From contig JAGYJM010000002.1 in NCBI GenBank assembly GCA_018402085.1, forward strand, positions 1,178,001 through 1,242,000: a DNA stretch of 64,000 nt. Reading direction: 5' to 3'. Every line of letters begins with the position of its first letter. Within the stretch, counting starts at the first letter, position 1. The notes under the pieces are model-generated. The model was not told the origin of the DNA. It did no database searches and worked only from the letters and a program-made list of their open reading frames with translations. The stretch is from Flavobacteriales bacterium (lineage in GTDB: Bacteria; Bacteroidota; Bacteroidia; Flavobacteriales_D; Sanyastnellaceae). Position numbers and translations under genes: made by a program. Positions 1 to 8,483 of the stretch are shown here, in pieces.

Positions 1-213
1 AAGACTACCCCGATGATATGGCCGAATCCGGTCGTGTCAGGGCAGACGTTATACCTTTCTGAGGCGTCTGAATGGCGTGTCTTTTCAATGACAGGCAACC
101 TCATTGGCTCGGGCATAGGCGCCTGTATTTCCGGCACTTCCGGATGGCCGCCAGGCGCGTATATTCTCGAACTTAACCGAAAGCGAAGGATGCGCTTTGT
201 GGTAACGCGCTGA
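1..213 (+). CDS. C-terminal end of a secreted protein with a T9SS sorting domain (5' truncated)
   Basis: The reading frame is open from the first base and ends at 213, so this is the 3' end of a larger gene starting outside the window. The residues after the PNPV motif, followed by hydrophobic beta-strand patches (LYLSEASEWRVFSM, GAYILEL) and a basic final strand, match the type A C-terminal sorting domain that sends Bacteroidota proteins through the type IX secretion system to the cell surface. A very similar tail closes the 922-residue protein at 37229-39997. The function of the missing part cannot be known from here. Confidence 0.7.
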   Translation, partial: KTTPMIWPNPVVSGQTLYLSEASEWRVFSMTGNLIGSGIGACISGTSGWPPGAYILELNRKRRMRFVVTR

Positions 214-244
214 TATCCTGCTCGCTTTAATCGAAAAGTCTTCC

Positions 245-252
245 TATCTTTG
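245..252 (+). promoter_or_regulatory. Bacteroidota -7 promoter box for rpsA
   Basis: TATCTTTG fits the Bacteroidota sigma-A consensus TAnnTTTG. It predicts a leader of roughly 80 bases before the rpsA ATG. Within that leader TTACCC (267-272) can pair with GGGTAA (278-283), a small hairpin that might take part in ribosomal-protein feedback control. No clear -33 TTTG was seen at the usual spacing. Confidence 0.5.
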
Positions 253-340
253 CCGCCCGTTTAAAATTACCCGCCGGGGGTAAGAAATGTATAACCCTCG
301 TACTCAGTCCGGCATGTGAGTGCGATACAAATGATGCCAT

Positions 341-2641
341 ATGGCAGAAGAAAAAAACACTTCAGCAGATAATGCTGAAGAACAAAACAAGGCTGAGCAG
401 CCATCTGCTGACCAGCAAGAAAGCAGTGAATCTACTGCTGAAACTCCTGAAACCAAAGCTGAAGAGCCTGTAAACCAGGAAGAAGAAGCGCAGGAGGAAC
501 CAACTGAAGAGCCTGAACCAACGGCTGAAAAAGCAGAAGAAGCAGCTCCTTCGGAGCTGCAGGAAACTGTTGAAGCGAAGGAAGAAACCCATACACAGGA
601 AGAAGCGTCAGACGCTCCTTCTAACGAAGAAGTGGTTAGCCTGCCTACCGCGAACATCGCTCCCGAAGATTTTGACTGGGAAGCCTATGAAGGTGGAGAA
701 GATGAGTACGACCAAAGCGAGAAAGATCGCCTTGAGCAGGTTTATGGTGAAACCCTTTCTCTTATCAAAGAAAAAGAGGTTACCACGGGTCAGGTTGTGT
801 CAGTAGGTAAGAAAGAAGTTGTGGTTAACATCGGCTATAAGTCAGAAGGTGTGATCCAGGCTTCTGAATTCCGCTACAACCCTGAACTCAAAGAGGGAGA
901 TGAGATTCCGGTCTTCATCGAACGTCAGGAAGACGCGAGCGGTCAGCTCGTGATATCACACCGTACCGCACGTATCCACAGCGCTTGGGAGAATGTGAAC
1001 GACGCGATGGAGCAGAACAAAGTGATCCACGGTGAGGTGAAATGCCGCACCAAAGGCGGTCTTATCGTTGACGTATTTGGTATTGAGGCGTTCCTCCCCG
1101 GATCGCAGATTGATGTGAAGCCTATCCGTGACTACGATCAATACGTAGGTAAGCAGATGGAGTTCAAGGTGGTCAAAATCAACCAGGAGTTCAAAAACGT
1201 TGTGGTTTCGCACAAAGCACTCATCGAAGCAGAGCTCGAAGAGCAGAAGAAACAAATCATCGGTGGACTCGAGAAAGGACAGGTACTTGAAGGGGTGGTT
1301 AAAAACATCACTTCTTATGGTGTATTTGTTGACCTCGGTGGCGTTGACGGACTCGTTCACATTACAGACCTTTCATGGGGTCGTATCAATCACCCTGAAG
1401 AAGTGGTGGAGCTTGACGAGAAAATCAATGTCGTTATTCTTGACTTCGACGATAACAAGAAGCGTATTGCCCTCGGTATCAAGCAGCTTTCTGAGCACCC
1501 TTGGGATTCACTCGACGAGAATACCTCGGTTGGTGACAAGGTGAAAGGGAAAGTTGTGGTGATGGCTGATTATGGCGCATTTGTTGAAATCGCACCAGGT
1601 GTAGAAGGGCTCATCCACGTTTCTGAGATGTCTTGGTCACAGCACTTGCGCAGCGCTCAAGATTTCCTCAATGTAGGTGACGAAGTGGAAGCCGTTGTGC
1701 TTACTCTCGATCGTGATGAGCGCAAAATGTCGCTCGGTATGAAGCAACTCATGCCGGATCCATGGGCAGATATTGAGTCTAAATACCCTGTTGAATCCAA
1801 GCACAGTGCGAAAGTGCGCAACTTCACCAATTTTGGTGTGTTCGTAGAACTTGAAGAAGGTATTGACGGACTCATTCACATTTCTGACCTGAGCTGGTCG
1901 AAAAAGGTGAAACACCCATCAGAGTTCTGCAACATTGGCGATGAACTCGATGTAGTGGTACTTGAACTCGATAAAGAAAACCGTCGCCTCAGCCTCGGTC
2001 ACAAGCAACTCGAAGAAAATCCGTGGGATGTATTCGAGTCTGTATTCAATTCGGGCTCCGTTCACCAGGGTACCATTATAAAGAAAGATGGTAACCAGGC
2101 TACCGTAGCGCTTCCTTATGGTGTTGAAGGTTATTGCAATGTCAAGCATCTCAAAAAAGAAGACGGCGTAACCCTTGAGGTTGAAGATACCGCTGACTTC
2201 GTAGTGCTCGAATTCAATAAGAACGCCAAGCGTATCACCATATCGCATACGCGCACCTATGAAGAAGGGCCTAAGCGTAAAGAGCGCAAAACAGGCGGCA
2301 GCGGCGGCCAGCGTCCGAGCACAGGCAAGAGCTTCTCGAAAGCTGTTGATGCTGTGAATCAAAAGGCTGAGCGCGCTACACTCGGTGACCTTGAGGTGCT
2401 TTCGCAACTCAAAGAACAGATGGAAGGTGACGCTTCTTCGGCATCTGAAGTTGAAAAACTTCAACCCGAAGAGCCTAAAGTTGAAGAGCCTATAGCTGAA
2501 GAGCAGATAGCTGAAGAGACCGAAGCTGATGATGCCACAGAACCAGCCCCGAACGAGTCGGGAGCGGCGGATGAAGACGCAGCCGATGAAAGCACGGAGG
2601 CTGAAGCTTCAGACGACGACAAAGAAGAAGACGACAAATAA
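341..2641 (+). CDS. rpsA: 30S ribosomal protein S1
   Basis: Ribosomal protein S1 binds mRNA on the small subunit during initiation. Six S1 (OB-fold) repeats can be followed at about residues 145-215, 230-300, 315-387, 400-475, 487-562 and 575-645. The middle ones carry the typical G-FV-L--G-DGLVH-SDLSW pattern. At 766 residues it is much longer than the usual 550-620. The excess is an acidic N-terminal arm of about 120 residues rich in Glu, Ala and Pro, and a similar acidic C-terminal tail after residue 690. The ATG at 341 has no Shine-Dalgarno site, as expected in this phylum. A strong terminator follows at 2669, so it is probably transcribed alone. Confidence 0.96.
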   Translation: MAEEKNTSADNAEEQNKAEQPSADQQESSESTAETPETKAEEPVNQEEEAQEEPTEEPEPTAEKAEEAAPSELQETVEAKEETHTQEEASDAPSNEEVVSLPTANIAPEDFDWEAYEGGEDEYDQSEKDRLEQVYGETLSLIKEKEVTTGQVVSVGKKEVVVNIGYKSEGVIQASEFRYNPELKEGDEIPVFIERQEDASGQLVISHRTARIHSAWENVNDAMEQNKVIHGEVKCRTKGGLIVDVFGIEAFLPGSQIDVKPIRDYDQYVGKQMEFKVVKINQEFKNVVVSHKALIEAELEEQKKQIIGGLEKGQVLEGVVKNITSYGVFVDLGGVDGLVHITDLSWGRINHPEEVVELDEKINVVILDFDDNKKRIALGIKQLSEHPWDSLDENTSVGDKVKGKVVVMADYGAFVEIAPGVEGLIHVSEMSWSQHLRSAQDFLNVGDEVEAVVLTLDRDERKMSLGMKQLMPDPWADIESKYPVESKHSAKVRNFTNFGVFVELEEGIDGLIHISDLSWSKKVKHPSEFCNIGDELDVVVLELDKENRRLSLGHKQLEENPWDVFESVFNSGSVHQGTIIKKDGNQATVALPYGVEGYCNVKHLKKEDGVTLEVEDTADFVVLEFNKNAKRITISHTRTYEEGPKRKERKTGGSGGQRPSTGKSFSKAVDAVNQKAERATLGDLEVLSQLKEQMEGDASSASEVEKLQPEEPKVEEPIAEEQIAEETEADDATEPAPNESGAADEDAADESTEAEASDDDKEEDDK

Positions 2642-2668
2642 TGACGACCTTCTTATCAATCTATTGAG

Positions 2669-2701
2669 AAAAAGCCCTGTACTTAGCAGGGCTTTTTCTT
2701 T
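2669..2701 (+). terminator. Intrinsic terminator of rpsA
   Basis: A perfect 11-bp inverted repeat, AAAAAGCCCTG (2669-2679) and CAGGGCTTTTT (2687-2697), with a 7-base loop and a U-rich end. It lies between rpsA and pyrR, which argues that pyrR starts at 2757 and not at an upstream ATG in the same open frame. Confidence 0.85.
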
Positions 2702-2756
2702 GAAGAAAATCTTAGCTTCGCCTGAAGAATGCATTGCCCAGCGCAGAACTCTCATT

Positions 2757-3305
2757 ATGCGTCCGACCACACTTATAGATACCACACAGTTTGAACTCAT
2801 CATCGATCGGCTTACGCACGAGTTGATTGAGAACCATCGCAACTTTGAAGATACCGTTCTTCTAGGCCTTCAGCCCCGCGGTGTTTACCTCGCCCACAGA
2901 ATTGAGCAAAAACTCGGTCGTCTCCTTCCTGATGTGCCTTTGCGTTGTGGTGATCTGGATATCACTTTCTTCCGTGATGACTTCAGAAGAAGAGAGAAAC
3001 CACTGCAGCCAAATGCCACTGCGATTGACTTTATTATTGAAGACCAGAATGTTGTGCTGATAGACGATGTGCTGTATACAGGCCGCACCATCCGTGCAGG
3101 TCTTGATGCCATGCTTTCATTCGGACGTCCGGCTACAGTTGAATTACTGGTACTCATTGATCGCCGGTTCAGTCGAGAACTTCCCATTGAACCCACCTAT
3201 GTGGGAAAATCCGTTGACTCACTTGATCACCAGCGCGTAACAGTTAACTGGAATGAAGTCACCGGAAAAGATGATGTAGAACTCCATACCCAGCGAACCT
3301 CATGA
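2757..3305 (+). CDS. pyrR: PyrR-like phosphoribosyltransferase / pyrimidine regulator
   Basis: A 182-residue type I phosphoribosyltransferase. PyrR family members bind uridine nucleotides and pyr mRNA, and many also have uracil phosphoribosyltransferase activity. The PRPP-binding loop VVLIDDVLYTGRT is intact at about residues 100-112, and ILLGLQPRGVYLA-type residues precede it. The open frame extends back into rpsA, but the start at 2757 lies after the rpsA terminator and gives the usual family length. It overlaps pyrB by 4 bases (ATGA at 3302), so the two are translationally coupled. I saw no pyr attenuator upstream, so control of this operon by the protein is only inferred. Confidence 0.92.
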   Translation: MRPTTLIDTTQFELIIDRLTHELIENHRNFEDTVLLGLQPRGVYLAHRIEQKLGRLLPDVPLRCGDLDITFFRDDFRRREKPLQPNATAIDFIIEDQNVVLIDDVLYTGRTIRAGLDAMLSFGRPATVELLVLIDRRFSRELPIEPTYVGKSVDSLDHQRVTVNWNEVTGKDDVELHTQRTS

Positions 3306-4249
3306 GCAGCCTCAGTGTGAAGCATCTATTGGGAATCGAGCCCTTGACGCGTGAAGACATAGAGTTGATTTTCCGAACGGCTGACGAGTTCAAAGAAGTC
3401 ATCAATCGTCCGATTAAAAAGGTTCCCTCTCTGCGCGATATAACAGTGGCTAATCTTTTCTTCGAGAATTCAACCCGTACACGCCTATCTTTTGAGCTCG
3501 CCGAGAAACGCCTTTCAGCAGATGTGGTGAACTTTTCAGCGTCGTCATCATCTGTGAAGAAAGGGGAGACCCTAATAGATACGGTGAATAACATTCTCGC
3601 GATGAAGATTGACATGGTGGTTATGCGCCATCCGGATCCAGGGGCTGCGCTTTTTCTCAGTGAGAACGTGAATACCATCATCGTCAATGCCGGTGATGGA
3701 ACACATGAACACCCCACTCAGGCCCTGCTCGATGCCTATTCCATAAGGGAGCGTCTTGATGAAGACTTTACTGATCGAAGGGTGGCTATTATAGGCGACA
3801 TCCTACATTCGCGTGTTGCTTTGAGTAACATTCACTGCTTACTCAAACTTGGTGCTGAAGTACAAGTATGTGGTCCGCCAACGCTGATTCCTAAACACAT
3901 CGAATCAATGGGAGTGAGTATATCTTATTCACTTGAAGAAACCCTCATGTGGGCGGATGTCGTTAATATGCTGCGTATACAGCTTGAACGTCAAGGTGAT
4001 GGTAATGTGGTAAAGTACTTTCCATCGTTGCGAGAGTACAGTATGAAATACGGGCTTACCGCTGAGAAACTGGCAGGTGCAGGCAAACCGCTTGTCGTGA
4101 TGCACCCCGGCCCTATCAACAGAGGGGTTGAAGTTACCAGTGAGGTGGCTGACAGCAACCAGGCCATTATACTTGATCAAGTAGAAAACGGTGTTGCCGT
4201 GCGCATGGCAGTATTGTATTTACTTGCTTCGCAGATTGAAAGAAATTAA
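3302..4249 (+). CDS. pyrB: Aspartate carbamoyltransferase catalytic chain
   Basis: Catalyses carbamoyl phosphate plus L-aspartate to N-carbamoyl-L-aspartate, the committed step of de novo pyrimidine synthesis. The carbamoyl-phosphate loop ENSTRTRLSFELA (about residues 55-67), the HPTQALLDAY motif (about 137) and the C-terminal HPGPINRGVE are all present. Length, 315 residues, is normal. It is coupled to pyrR through an ATGA overlap. No pyrI regulatory chain is adjacent, so a pyrI-independent trimer type is likely. Confidence 0.96.
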   Translation: MSSLSVKHLLGIEPLTREDIELIFRTADEFKEVINRPIKKVPSLRDITVANLFFENSTRTRLSFELAEKRLSADVVNFSASSSSVKKGETLIDTVNNILAMKIDMVVMRHPDPGAALFLSENVNTIIVNAGDGTHEHPTQALLDAYSIRERLDEDFTDRRVAIIGDILHSRVALSNIHCLLKLGAEVQVCGPPTLIPKHIESMGVSISYSLEETLMWADVVNMLRIQLERQGDGNVVKYFPSLREYSMKYGLTAEKLAGAGKPLVVMHPGPINRGVEVTSEVADSNQAIILDQVENGVAVRMAVLYLLASQIERN

Positions 4250-4251
4250 TC

Positions 4252-4259
4252 TATCTTTA
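4252..4259 (+). promoter_or_regulatory. -7 promoter box for the STAS gene
   Basis: TATCTTTA, one mismatch from TAnnTTTG, lies right after the pyrB stop codon and 21 bases before the STAS start. A TTG at 4224 could be a -33 element with a long spacer. Confidence 0.4.
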
Positions 4260-4280
4260 CCCCAAACTGTCAGGTGATTT

Positions 4281-4649
4281 ATGAAGTTTGAGACGGAAAA
4301 CAGAGACAAGCTTGTGGTCGTAAAGACCAAAGTGGAAAAACTGGATGCATTGCAAGCCCCTGATCTGAAATCAGAGCTGGTGCTTCTCAATAAACAAGGG
4401 CATAAGAACATTGTGCTCGACATGACTGAAACGCGCTATTGTGACTCTTCTGGGCTCAGCGCAGTGCTCGTCGCTAACCGACTTTGTCGGGATAGCAACG
4501 GCTCGTTTGTGCTCTGCGGTCTGCAGAAAACCGTTGAGAAGCTGATCTCGATCTCCCAACTCGATAGCGTGTTGAAAATAACACCAACTCTCAATGAGGC
4601 CGTCGATCTCGTCTATATGGAGGAGGTTGAACGCGACGTGAATGATTGA
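4281..4649 (+). CDS. STAS-domain protein, anti-sigma factor antagonist type
   Basis: A single-domain STAS protein of 122 residues. The family (SpoIIAA/RsbV) binds a partner-switching kinase and is controlled by phosphorylation of a Ser in the DSSGL motif, which is present here at residues 55-59 with Ser56/Ser57 as candidates. The core pattern IVLDMTETRYCDSSGLSA followed by a Gly-rich strand and ISQLDSVLKI is typical. No RsbW-like kinase or phosphatase gene is nearby, so it works with a partner encoded elsewhere, or is a non-sigma STAS regulator. Confidence 0.85.
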   Translation: MKFETENRDKLVVVKTKVEKLDALQAPDLKSELVLLNKQGHKNIVLDMTETRYCDSSGLSAVLVANRLCRDSNGSFVLCGLQKTVEKLISISQLDSVLKITPTLNEAVDLVYMEEVERDVND

Positions 4650-4681
4650 ACTAAATTGACCCCCTTTCAATACCATTTCTT

Positions 4682-5485
4682 ATGAAGCGAATTTTACTTT
4701 TTATTGCTGTATTTACGTTCGGAACCTTGACCACTTCGGCTCAAGAGTGCACCGCTACTTACGACTTCGGTGATGCCGGTTTTGGTGTTGCCCCGGATCC
4801 CACCCTTGGTGAAGAGTTCGAAGAAGGCTACACTGAAGAGTTTTACACCGATACCATCCATATCCTTATTCCTACGGATGCCGGTGATATTGATGAGACT
4901 TTCGCTGGTGTACCCATCGATTCGGTAACCCTCATTACGGTTGATTTCATCGACGGAGGTAACCTCTTTACTACCGAAGACATGGGGCTTGACATCATTT
5001 GTAACAACAATGGTGATTCACCTGATCCTTGCACTTTCATCGGTGGCAGCCAATACTGCGCTTTGATGGAGGGCAACCCGATCCTTCCTGGCGAATACCA
5101 GCTGGTAATTACGGTTGAAGGGCACTTGTCTTTCCTCGGACAAACCCTAACACAAGAGATCGAATTCGACCAATATTTCTACACGGTCAATGAAGGTACC
5201 GGAATAGGTGAGTTGACAGTGAATGAGCCTTTTGAGCTGGTTTCCATATCACCGAACCCCGCTGCTCAACAGGCTCGTATCCGATTCAATGCGAATCACA
5301 ATGGCGCCGCTATGGTATCCGTGATGAACCTCCTCGGTGAGCAGGTTATCGATCGTCAGGTAAACGCTGTACGCGGTGAAAATATCGTTCAGGTCGACCT
5401 TTCTAACCTGACCAATGGTATCTACCTCTACGGAATTGAAATGGACGGCAAGCGTCTTACAAAGCGCGTGATCGTCAACAAATAA
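4682..5485 (+). CDS. Secreted protein with T9SS C-terminal sorting domain, function unknown
   Basis: A 267-residue exported protein. The N-terminal 21 residues form a signal peptide ending in TTSAQ. The last 80 residues are a type A sorting domain: VSISPNPAAQQARIRF, then strands ending NGIYLYGIEMDGKRLTKRV. The 160-residue body is acidic, contains four cysteines in a short stretch (CNNNGDSPDPC, YC) and shows beta-strand character. I do not recognise a domain. It follows the STAS gene by 32 bases and is closed by a strong terminator at 5505. Confidence 0.85.
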   Translation: MKRILLFIAVFTFGTLTTSAQECTATYDFGDAGFGVAPDPTLGEEFEEGYTEEFYTDTIHILIPTDAGDIDETFAGVPIDSVTLITVDFIDGGNLFTTEDMGLDIICNNNGDSPDPCTFIGGSQYCALMEGNPILPGEYQLVITVEGHLSFLGQTLTQEIEFDQYFYTVNEGTGIGELTVNEPFELVSISPNPAAQQARIRFNANHNGAAMVSVMNLLGEQVIDRQVNAVRGENIVQVDLSNLTNGIYLYGIEMDGKRLTKRVIVNK

Positions 5486-5504
5486 GAGAATCACACTACT
5501 TTTG

Positions 5505-5536
5505 AACCGTCCCGATATCGGGACGGTTTTTTTTTT
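5505..5536 (+). terminator. Intrinsic terminator after the T9SS gene
   Basis: AACCGTCCCGAT/ATCGGGACGGTT is a perfect 12-bp palindrome (5505-5528) followed by about ten T. It overlaps a possible TTG start (5502) of the RNase Z frame, which supports the later GTG start at 5538. Confidence 0.9.
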
Positions 5537-5537
5537 C

Positions 5538-6470
5538 GTGAACTTTGAAATCACCATACTGGGCTGCGGTGCAGCTACACCTACCAACAGGCATGCACCT
5601 ACGGCACAACTGGTGAATGTGCATGATAAGTTCTTTCTGGTTGATTGTGGTGAAGGTACCCAGATGCAACTCAGAAAGTTTCGCTTCAAGTTTCAGCGTA
5701 TCAATCACATCTTTATCTCACACCTGCACGGTGACCATTACCTTGGCTTGATGGGACTGATTTCGAGCATGCACCTGCTCGGTCGCAGCAAAGAGCTACA
5801 TCTATACGCTCCCCCTCAGATTCGCGAGATACTTGAAGTGCAGTTCAGAGCCAGCGAGACCCGGCTGTCATTTGAGATCGTTTACCACAACAGCCTCGTT
5901 TCAGAGAAAACTTTGCTACTTGAAGACCGCACGCTAGAGGTCTACGGTTTCCCCCTCAAGCACCGTATTCCGACCACGGGTTACCTCTTCATAGAGAAAG
6001 AACGCAAACGTAAAATGGAGAAGGACACCATTCGCCGGTACGCCCTTAGTGTAGAAGAGATTATTGCTCTGAAGAACAATCAAGACGTCAATCGGGAGGG
6101 GGGCGATGTCCTGCGCTCTAAAGAATTGACCAGTCAGCCTGTTCCGGCAAGAAGCTACGCCTTTTGCTCAGACACAGCGCTTGACCAAAAAGTCATTGAA
6201 TCTGTCGCAGCTTGCAACCTGCTCTATCACGAAGCAACTTTTCTTCATGAACTCGCTACACGCGCCAAAGAAACTTTTCACAGCACAGCTGCACAAGCAG
6301 GCGAAGTTGCAAAACAGGCGAAGGTCTGTCAACTGGTCATTGGGCATTTCTCTTCGCGATATACCGATGAGAAACCATTGCTCGATGAAGCCCGCTCCAG
6401 ATTTCCTAATGTCTTACTTGCCCATGAAGGGCTCGTGCTGGTGCCGCCGGTACCTCATAAAGCAGACTGA
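5538..6470 (+). CDS. rnz: Ribonuclease Z (tRNA 3' endonuclease)
   Basis: RNase Z cleaves the 3' trailer of tRNA precursors. It belongs to the metallo-beta-lactamase fold: the zinc motif HLHGDH is at about residues 62-67, and CSDTAL, the YHEATF motif and GHFSSRY supply further metal and substrate contacts. The GTG at 5538 gives MNFEITILGCGAATPT, the family's normal beginning, and 310 residues, a normal length. An upstream TTG in the same frame would begin inside a terminator. The GTG sits only two bases after the terminator T-tract, so transcription must start within or before it, which is unusual. Confidence 0.93.
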   Translation: MNFEITILGCGAATPTNRHAPTAQLVNVHDKFFLVDCGEGTQMQLRKFRFKFQRINHIFISHLHGDHYLGLMGLISSMHLLGRSKELHLYAPPQIREILEVQFRASETRLSFEIVYHNSLVSEKTLLLEDRTLEVYGFPLKHRIPTTGYLFIEKERKRKMEKDTIRRYALSVEEIIALKNNQDVNREGGDVLRSKELTSQPVPARSYAFCSDTALDQKVIESVAACNLLYHEATFLHELATRAKETFHSTAAQAGEVAKQAKVCQLVIGHFSSRYTDEKPLLDEARSRFPNVLLAHEGLVLVPPVPHKAD

Positions 6471-6484
6471 TGTGGATAAATACA

Positions 6485-6516
6485 TTTGCTGAACCGGGCT
6501 TCCGGGCTTACCTTTG
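6485..6516 (+). promoter_or_regulatory. Promoter of the LuxR-type response regulator
   Basis: TTTG (6485-6488), a 20-base spacer, then TACCTTTG (6509-6516): an exact match to the Bacteroidota -33/-7 pair. The predicted transcript start leaves a leader of about 20 bases before the TTG start at 6543. Confidence 0.7.
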
Positions 6517-6542
6517 TTATTTAGAAGTAGTTTAAATTAATA

Positions 6543-7235
6543 TTGGATATCCAGGTCGTCATAGCTGATAGCAACCACATTGTGCGTTGCGGCCTTACCG
6601 CCATCCTTTCAAACTTTCCGGACATCCGGATTGTGGGTGAAGCGGTGAATGAAGAAAAACTCAAAGAGTTGGTCTTCAATTTTTCGCCCAGGGTAGTTCT
6701 CATTGACTTTCTCGCTCCGGGGTTCTCTGTAGATACTGTGCAGGAACTCAAACGCATCTCTGAAAATCTCCGCGTTGTTGCCATCACCACCGAGCAGTCA
6801 GGCGTCACCATCGTGAACGCACTCAAAGCCGGCGTTGACAGCTACATTAAAAAAGACTGTGACATCCACGAAATTGTTGACTCTGTGCAGGAGACCGGAA
6901 AAGGAAGTAAGTTTTTCTGCGGGCAGATTCTAGAGGCCATACGCAGGGAGTCGATAGACCCAGATGAGATCAACGGACTTGAAATCAACTGCGAACCAGT
7001 GAGCCTGAGTCGTCGCGAACTGGAGGTCATCAAGCTGATTGCGGAGGGCAACACCAACAACCAGATCGCCGAAAAACTATACCTCAGTGCGCACACGGTA
7101 AATACACACCGAAAGAATATCATGCAGAAGCTCGGCGTGAATAACACCGCATCCATTGTCATGTACGCTGTCAAGTCCCAGCTCGTTAGTCCGAACAAGT
7201 TCCTGTTCTCTCCGGTTAATTCTGCTGCAGGTTAA
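6543..7235 (+). CDS. Response regulator, NarL/LuxR family
   Basis: A two-domain transcription regulator of 230 residues. The receiver domain (1-125) has the phospho-acceptor Asp55 in VVLIDFLAP and the conserved Lys in SYIKKD. The acidic pocket shows only one Asp (D9, followed by Ser) where two acidic residues are usual. The LuxR-type helix-turn-helix follows at about 155-215 (LSRRELEVIKLIAEGNTNNQIAEKL cut here to its pattern, then HTVNTHRKNIMQKLGV). The only possible start near the family's normal beginning is TTG. No histidine kinase is adjacent, so it is an orphan regulator with unknown targets. Confidence 0.9.
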   Translation: MDIQVVIADSNHIVRCGLTAILSNFPDIRIVGEAVNEEKLKELVFNFSPRVVLIDFLAPGFSVDTVQELKRISENLRVVAITTEQSGVTIVNALKAGVDSYIKKDCDIHEIVDSVQETGKGSKFFCGQILEAIRRESIDPDEINGLEINCEPVSLSRRELEVIKLIAEGNTNNQIAEKLYLSAHTVNTHRKNIMQKLGVNNTASIVMYAVKSQLVSPNKFLFSPVNSAAG

Positions 7236-7315
7236 CGCTATTTATGACTCCGGTCATTGCTGCAGGTGCCTCCAATGCGTATTTTCGCACTGCCTGACTT
7301 ATAACTCCTCCTAAG

Positions 7316-8386
7316 ATGATTGCATCAGATACTATGTTTGATATAGAGCGAACGGGTTCTTCCCGACTAACAGAAGTTGATTTCGAAAACCTTCCGTTCG
7401 GCAGGGTATTCAGTGATCATATGTTTGTAATGGACTTTAAAGACGGTGAGTGGCAGAAAGGCAAGATTGTACCTTTTCAAAACCTGAGCCTGAATCCGGC
7501 AACTTCCGTAATTCACTACGGGCAGTCAATCTTTGAAGGAATGAAAGCCTTTCGGGGGAAAGATCAGCACATTTTTGTCTTTCGACCTGACCGCAACATC
7601 AAACGGTTTAACCTCTCCGCAGAACGTATGTGCATGCCAAAGGTGGATCCAGACGTTTTTCGTGAAGCCCTCTCGCAATTGCTCAACCTGGATAAAGACT
7701 GGGTGCCTCCCCAAAATGACGCATCCCTTTATATACGTCCGTTTATGTTCGCCACCGATGAGTACATTGGGGTCAAGCCATCGGAAACCTACCGCTTCAT
7801 GATTTTCACTTGTCCGGTAAGACGATACTACACCGGCGATGTGAAAGTACGGGTCGAAACCCGATACGCGCGCTCTGTAAAGGGGGGCACGGGCTTCGCG
7901 AAAGCAGCAGGTAATTATGCCGGTGCTCTTTACCCCGCTAAACTCGCTCAGGAAGATGGGTATCAGCAGCTTATCTGGACCGACGCCGTTGAACACAAAT
8001 ACATTGAGGAGTCAGGCACCATGAACATTGTTTTTCGAAGTGGAAATACGATTTTCACTCCACCTACCAGCGAAACAATTCTGAACGGTGTTACCCGCGA
8101 TAGTGTGCTGCAACTGGCACGTGACTGGGGGTATAATGTTGAAGAACGCAGGGTTGAAGTAGAAGAGGTGCTACATCTGTTGAAAGAGGAGAAACTACAT
8201 GAAGCCTTTGGAGCCGGAACCGCGGCTACCATCGCTCCGATAAGTACCATTGGCTTTGAGGGCAGTGACTACGAATTGCCTCCGTTCGACGGCTGGGAAT
8301 TCGCTCAAAAAGCCGCTGCTGCGCTTGATGGTATTAAAAAGGGAATGGTCGAAGACACCCATGGCTGGAACGTCCGCTTCGTATAA
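7316..8386 (+). CDS. ilvE: Branched-chain amino acid aminotransferase
   Basis: A class IV PLP-dependent aminotransferase (356 residues) that interconverts Leu, Ile and Val with their 2-oxo acids using 2-oxoglutarate. The PLP lysine lies in GFAKAAGNYAG. The family signature continues with IEESGTMNIVF and ends with GAGTAATIAPI. ATG codons at 7316 and 7334 are both possible starts. The gene stands alone between a regulator and an intergenic hairpin at 8400. Confidence 0.93.
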   Translation: MIASDTMFDIERTGSSRLTEVDFENLPFGRVFSDHMFVMDFKDGEWQKGKIVPFQNLSLNPATSVIHYGQSIFEGMKAFRGKDQHIFVFRPDRNIKRFNLSAERMCMPKVDPDVFREALSQLLNLDKDWVPPQNDASLYIRPFMFATDEYIGVKPSETYRFMIFTCPVRRYYTGDVKVRVETRYARSVKGGTGFAKAAGNYAGALYPAKLAQEDGYQQLIWTDAVEHKYIEESGTMNIVFRSGNTIFTPPTSETILNGVTRDSVLQLARDWGYNVEERRVEVEEVLHLLKEEKLHEAFGAGTAATIAPISTIGFEGSDYELPPFDGWEFAQKAAAALDGIKKGMVEDTHGWNVRFV

Positions 8387-8399
8387 GGAATCGTGTCTG

Positions 8400-8419
8400 C
8401 ATCCTGCGCTTTTGCGCAG
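8400..8419 (-). repeat. GGATG hairpin element, copy 1 (intergenic)
   Basis: Read on the minus strand: stem CTGCGC, loop AAAA, stem GCGCAG, then GATG. The same sequence recurs inside coding regions at 63018 and, with a different loop, at 46019. Confidence 0.8.
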
Positions 8420-8445
8420 AGAACAGCCGTTAAAAAATCTGAACC

Positions 8446-8479
8446 TTGCAAAGCGTCTTGCGGGCTTATTCTACCTTTA
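8446..8479 (+). promoter_or_regulatory. Promoter with -7 box next to a start codon
   Basis: TTG (8446-8448), a 23-base spacer, then TACCTTTA (8472-8479). The ATG of the next gene is four bases downstream at 8484, so the transcript is probably leaderless or nearly so. Confidence 0.5.
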
Positions 8480-8483
8480 ACGC

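Noticed and set aside
304-657. Serine-rich open frame antisense to rpsA
   Set aside because: A shadow of the acidic, codon-biased N-terminal arm of S1.
2529-2756. N-terminal extension of PyrR
   Set aside because: The upstream part of the frame overlaps the rpsA tail and its terminator; the family starts near 2757.
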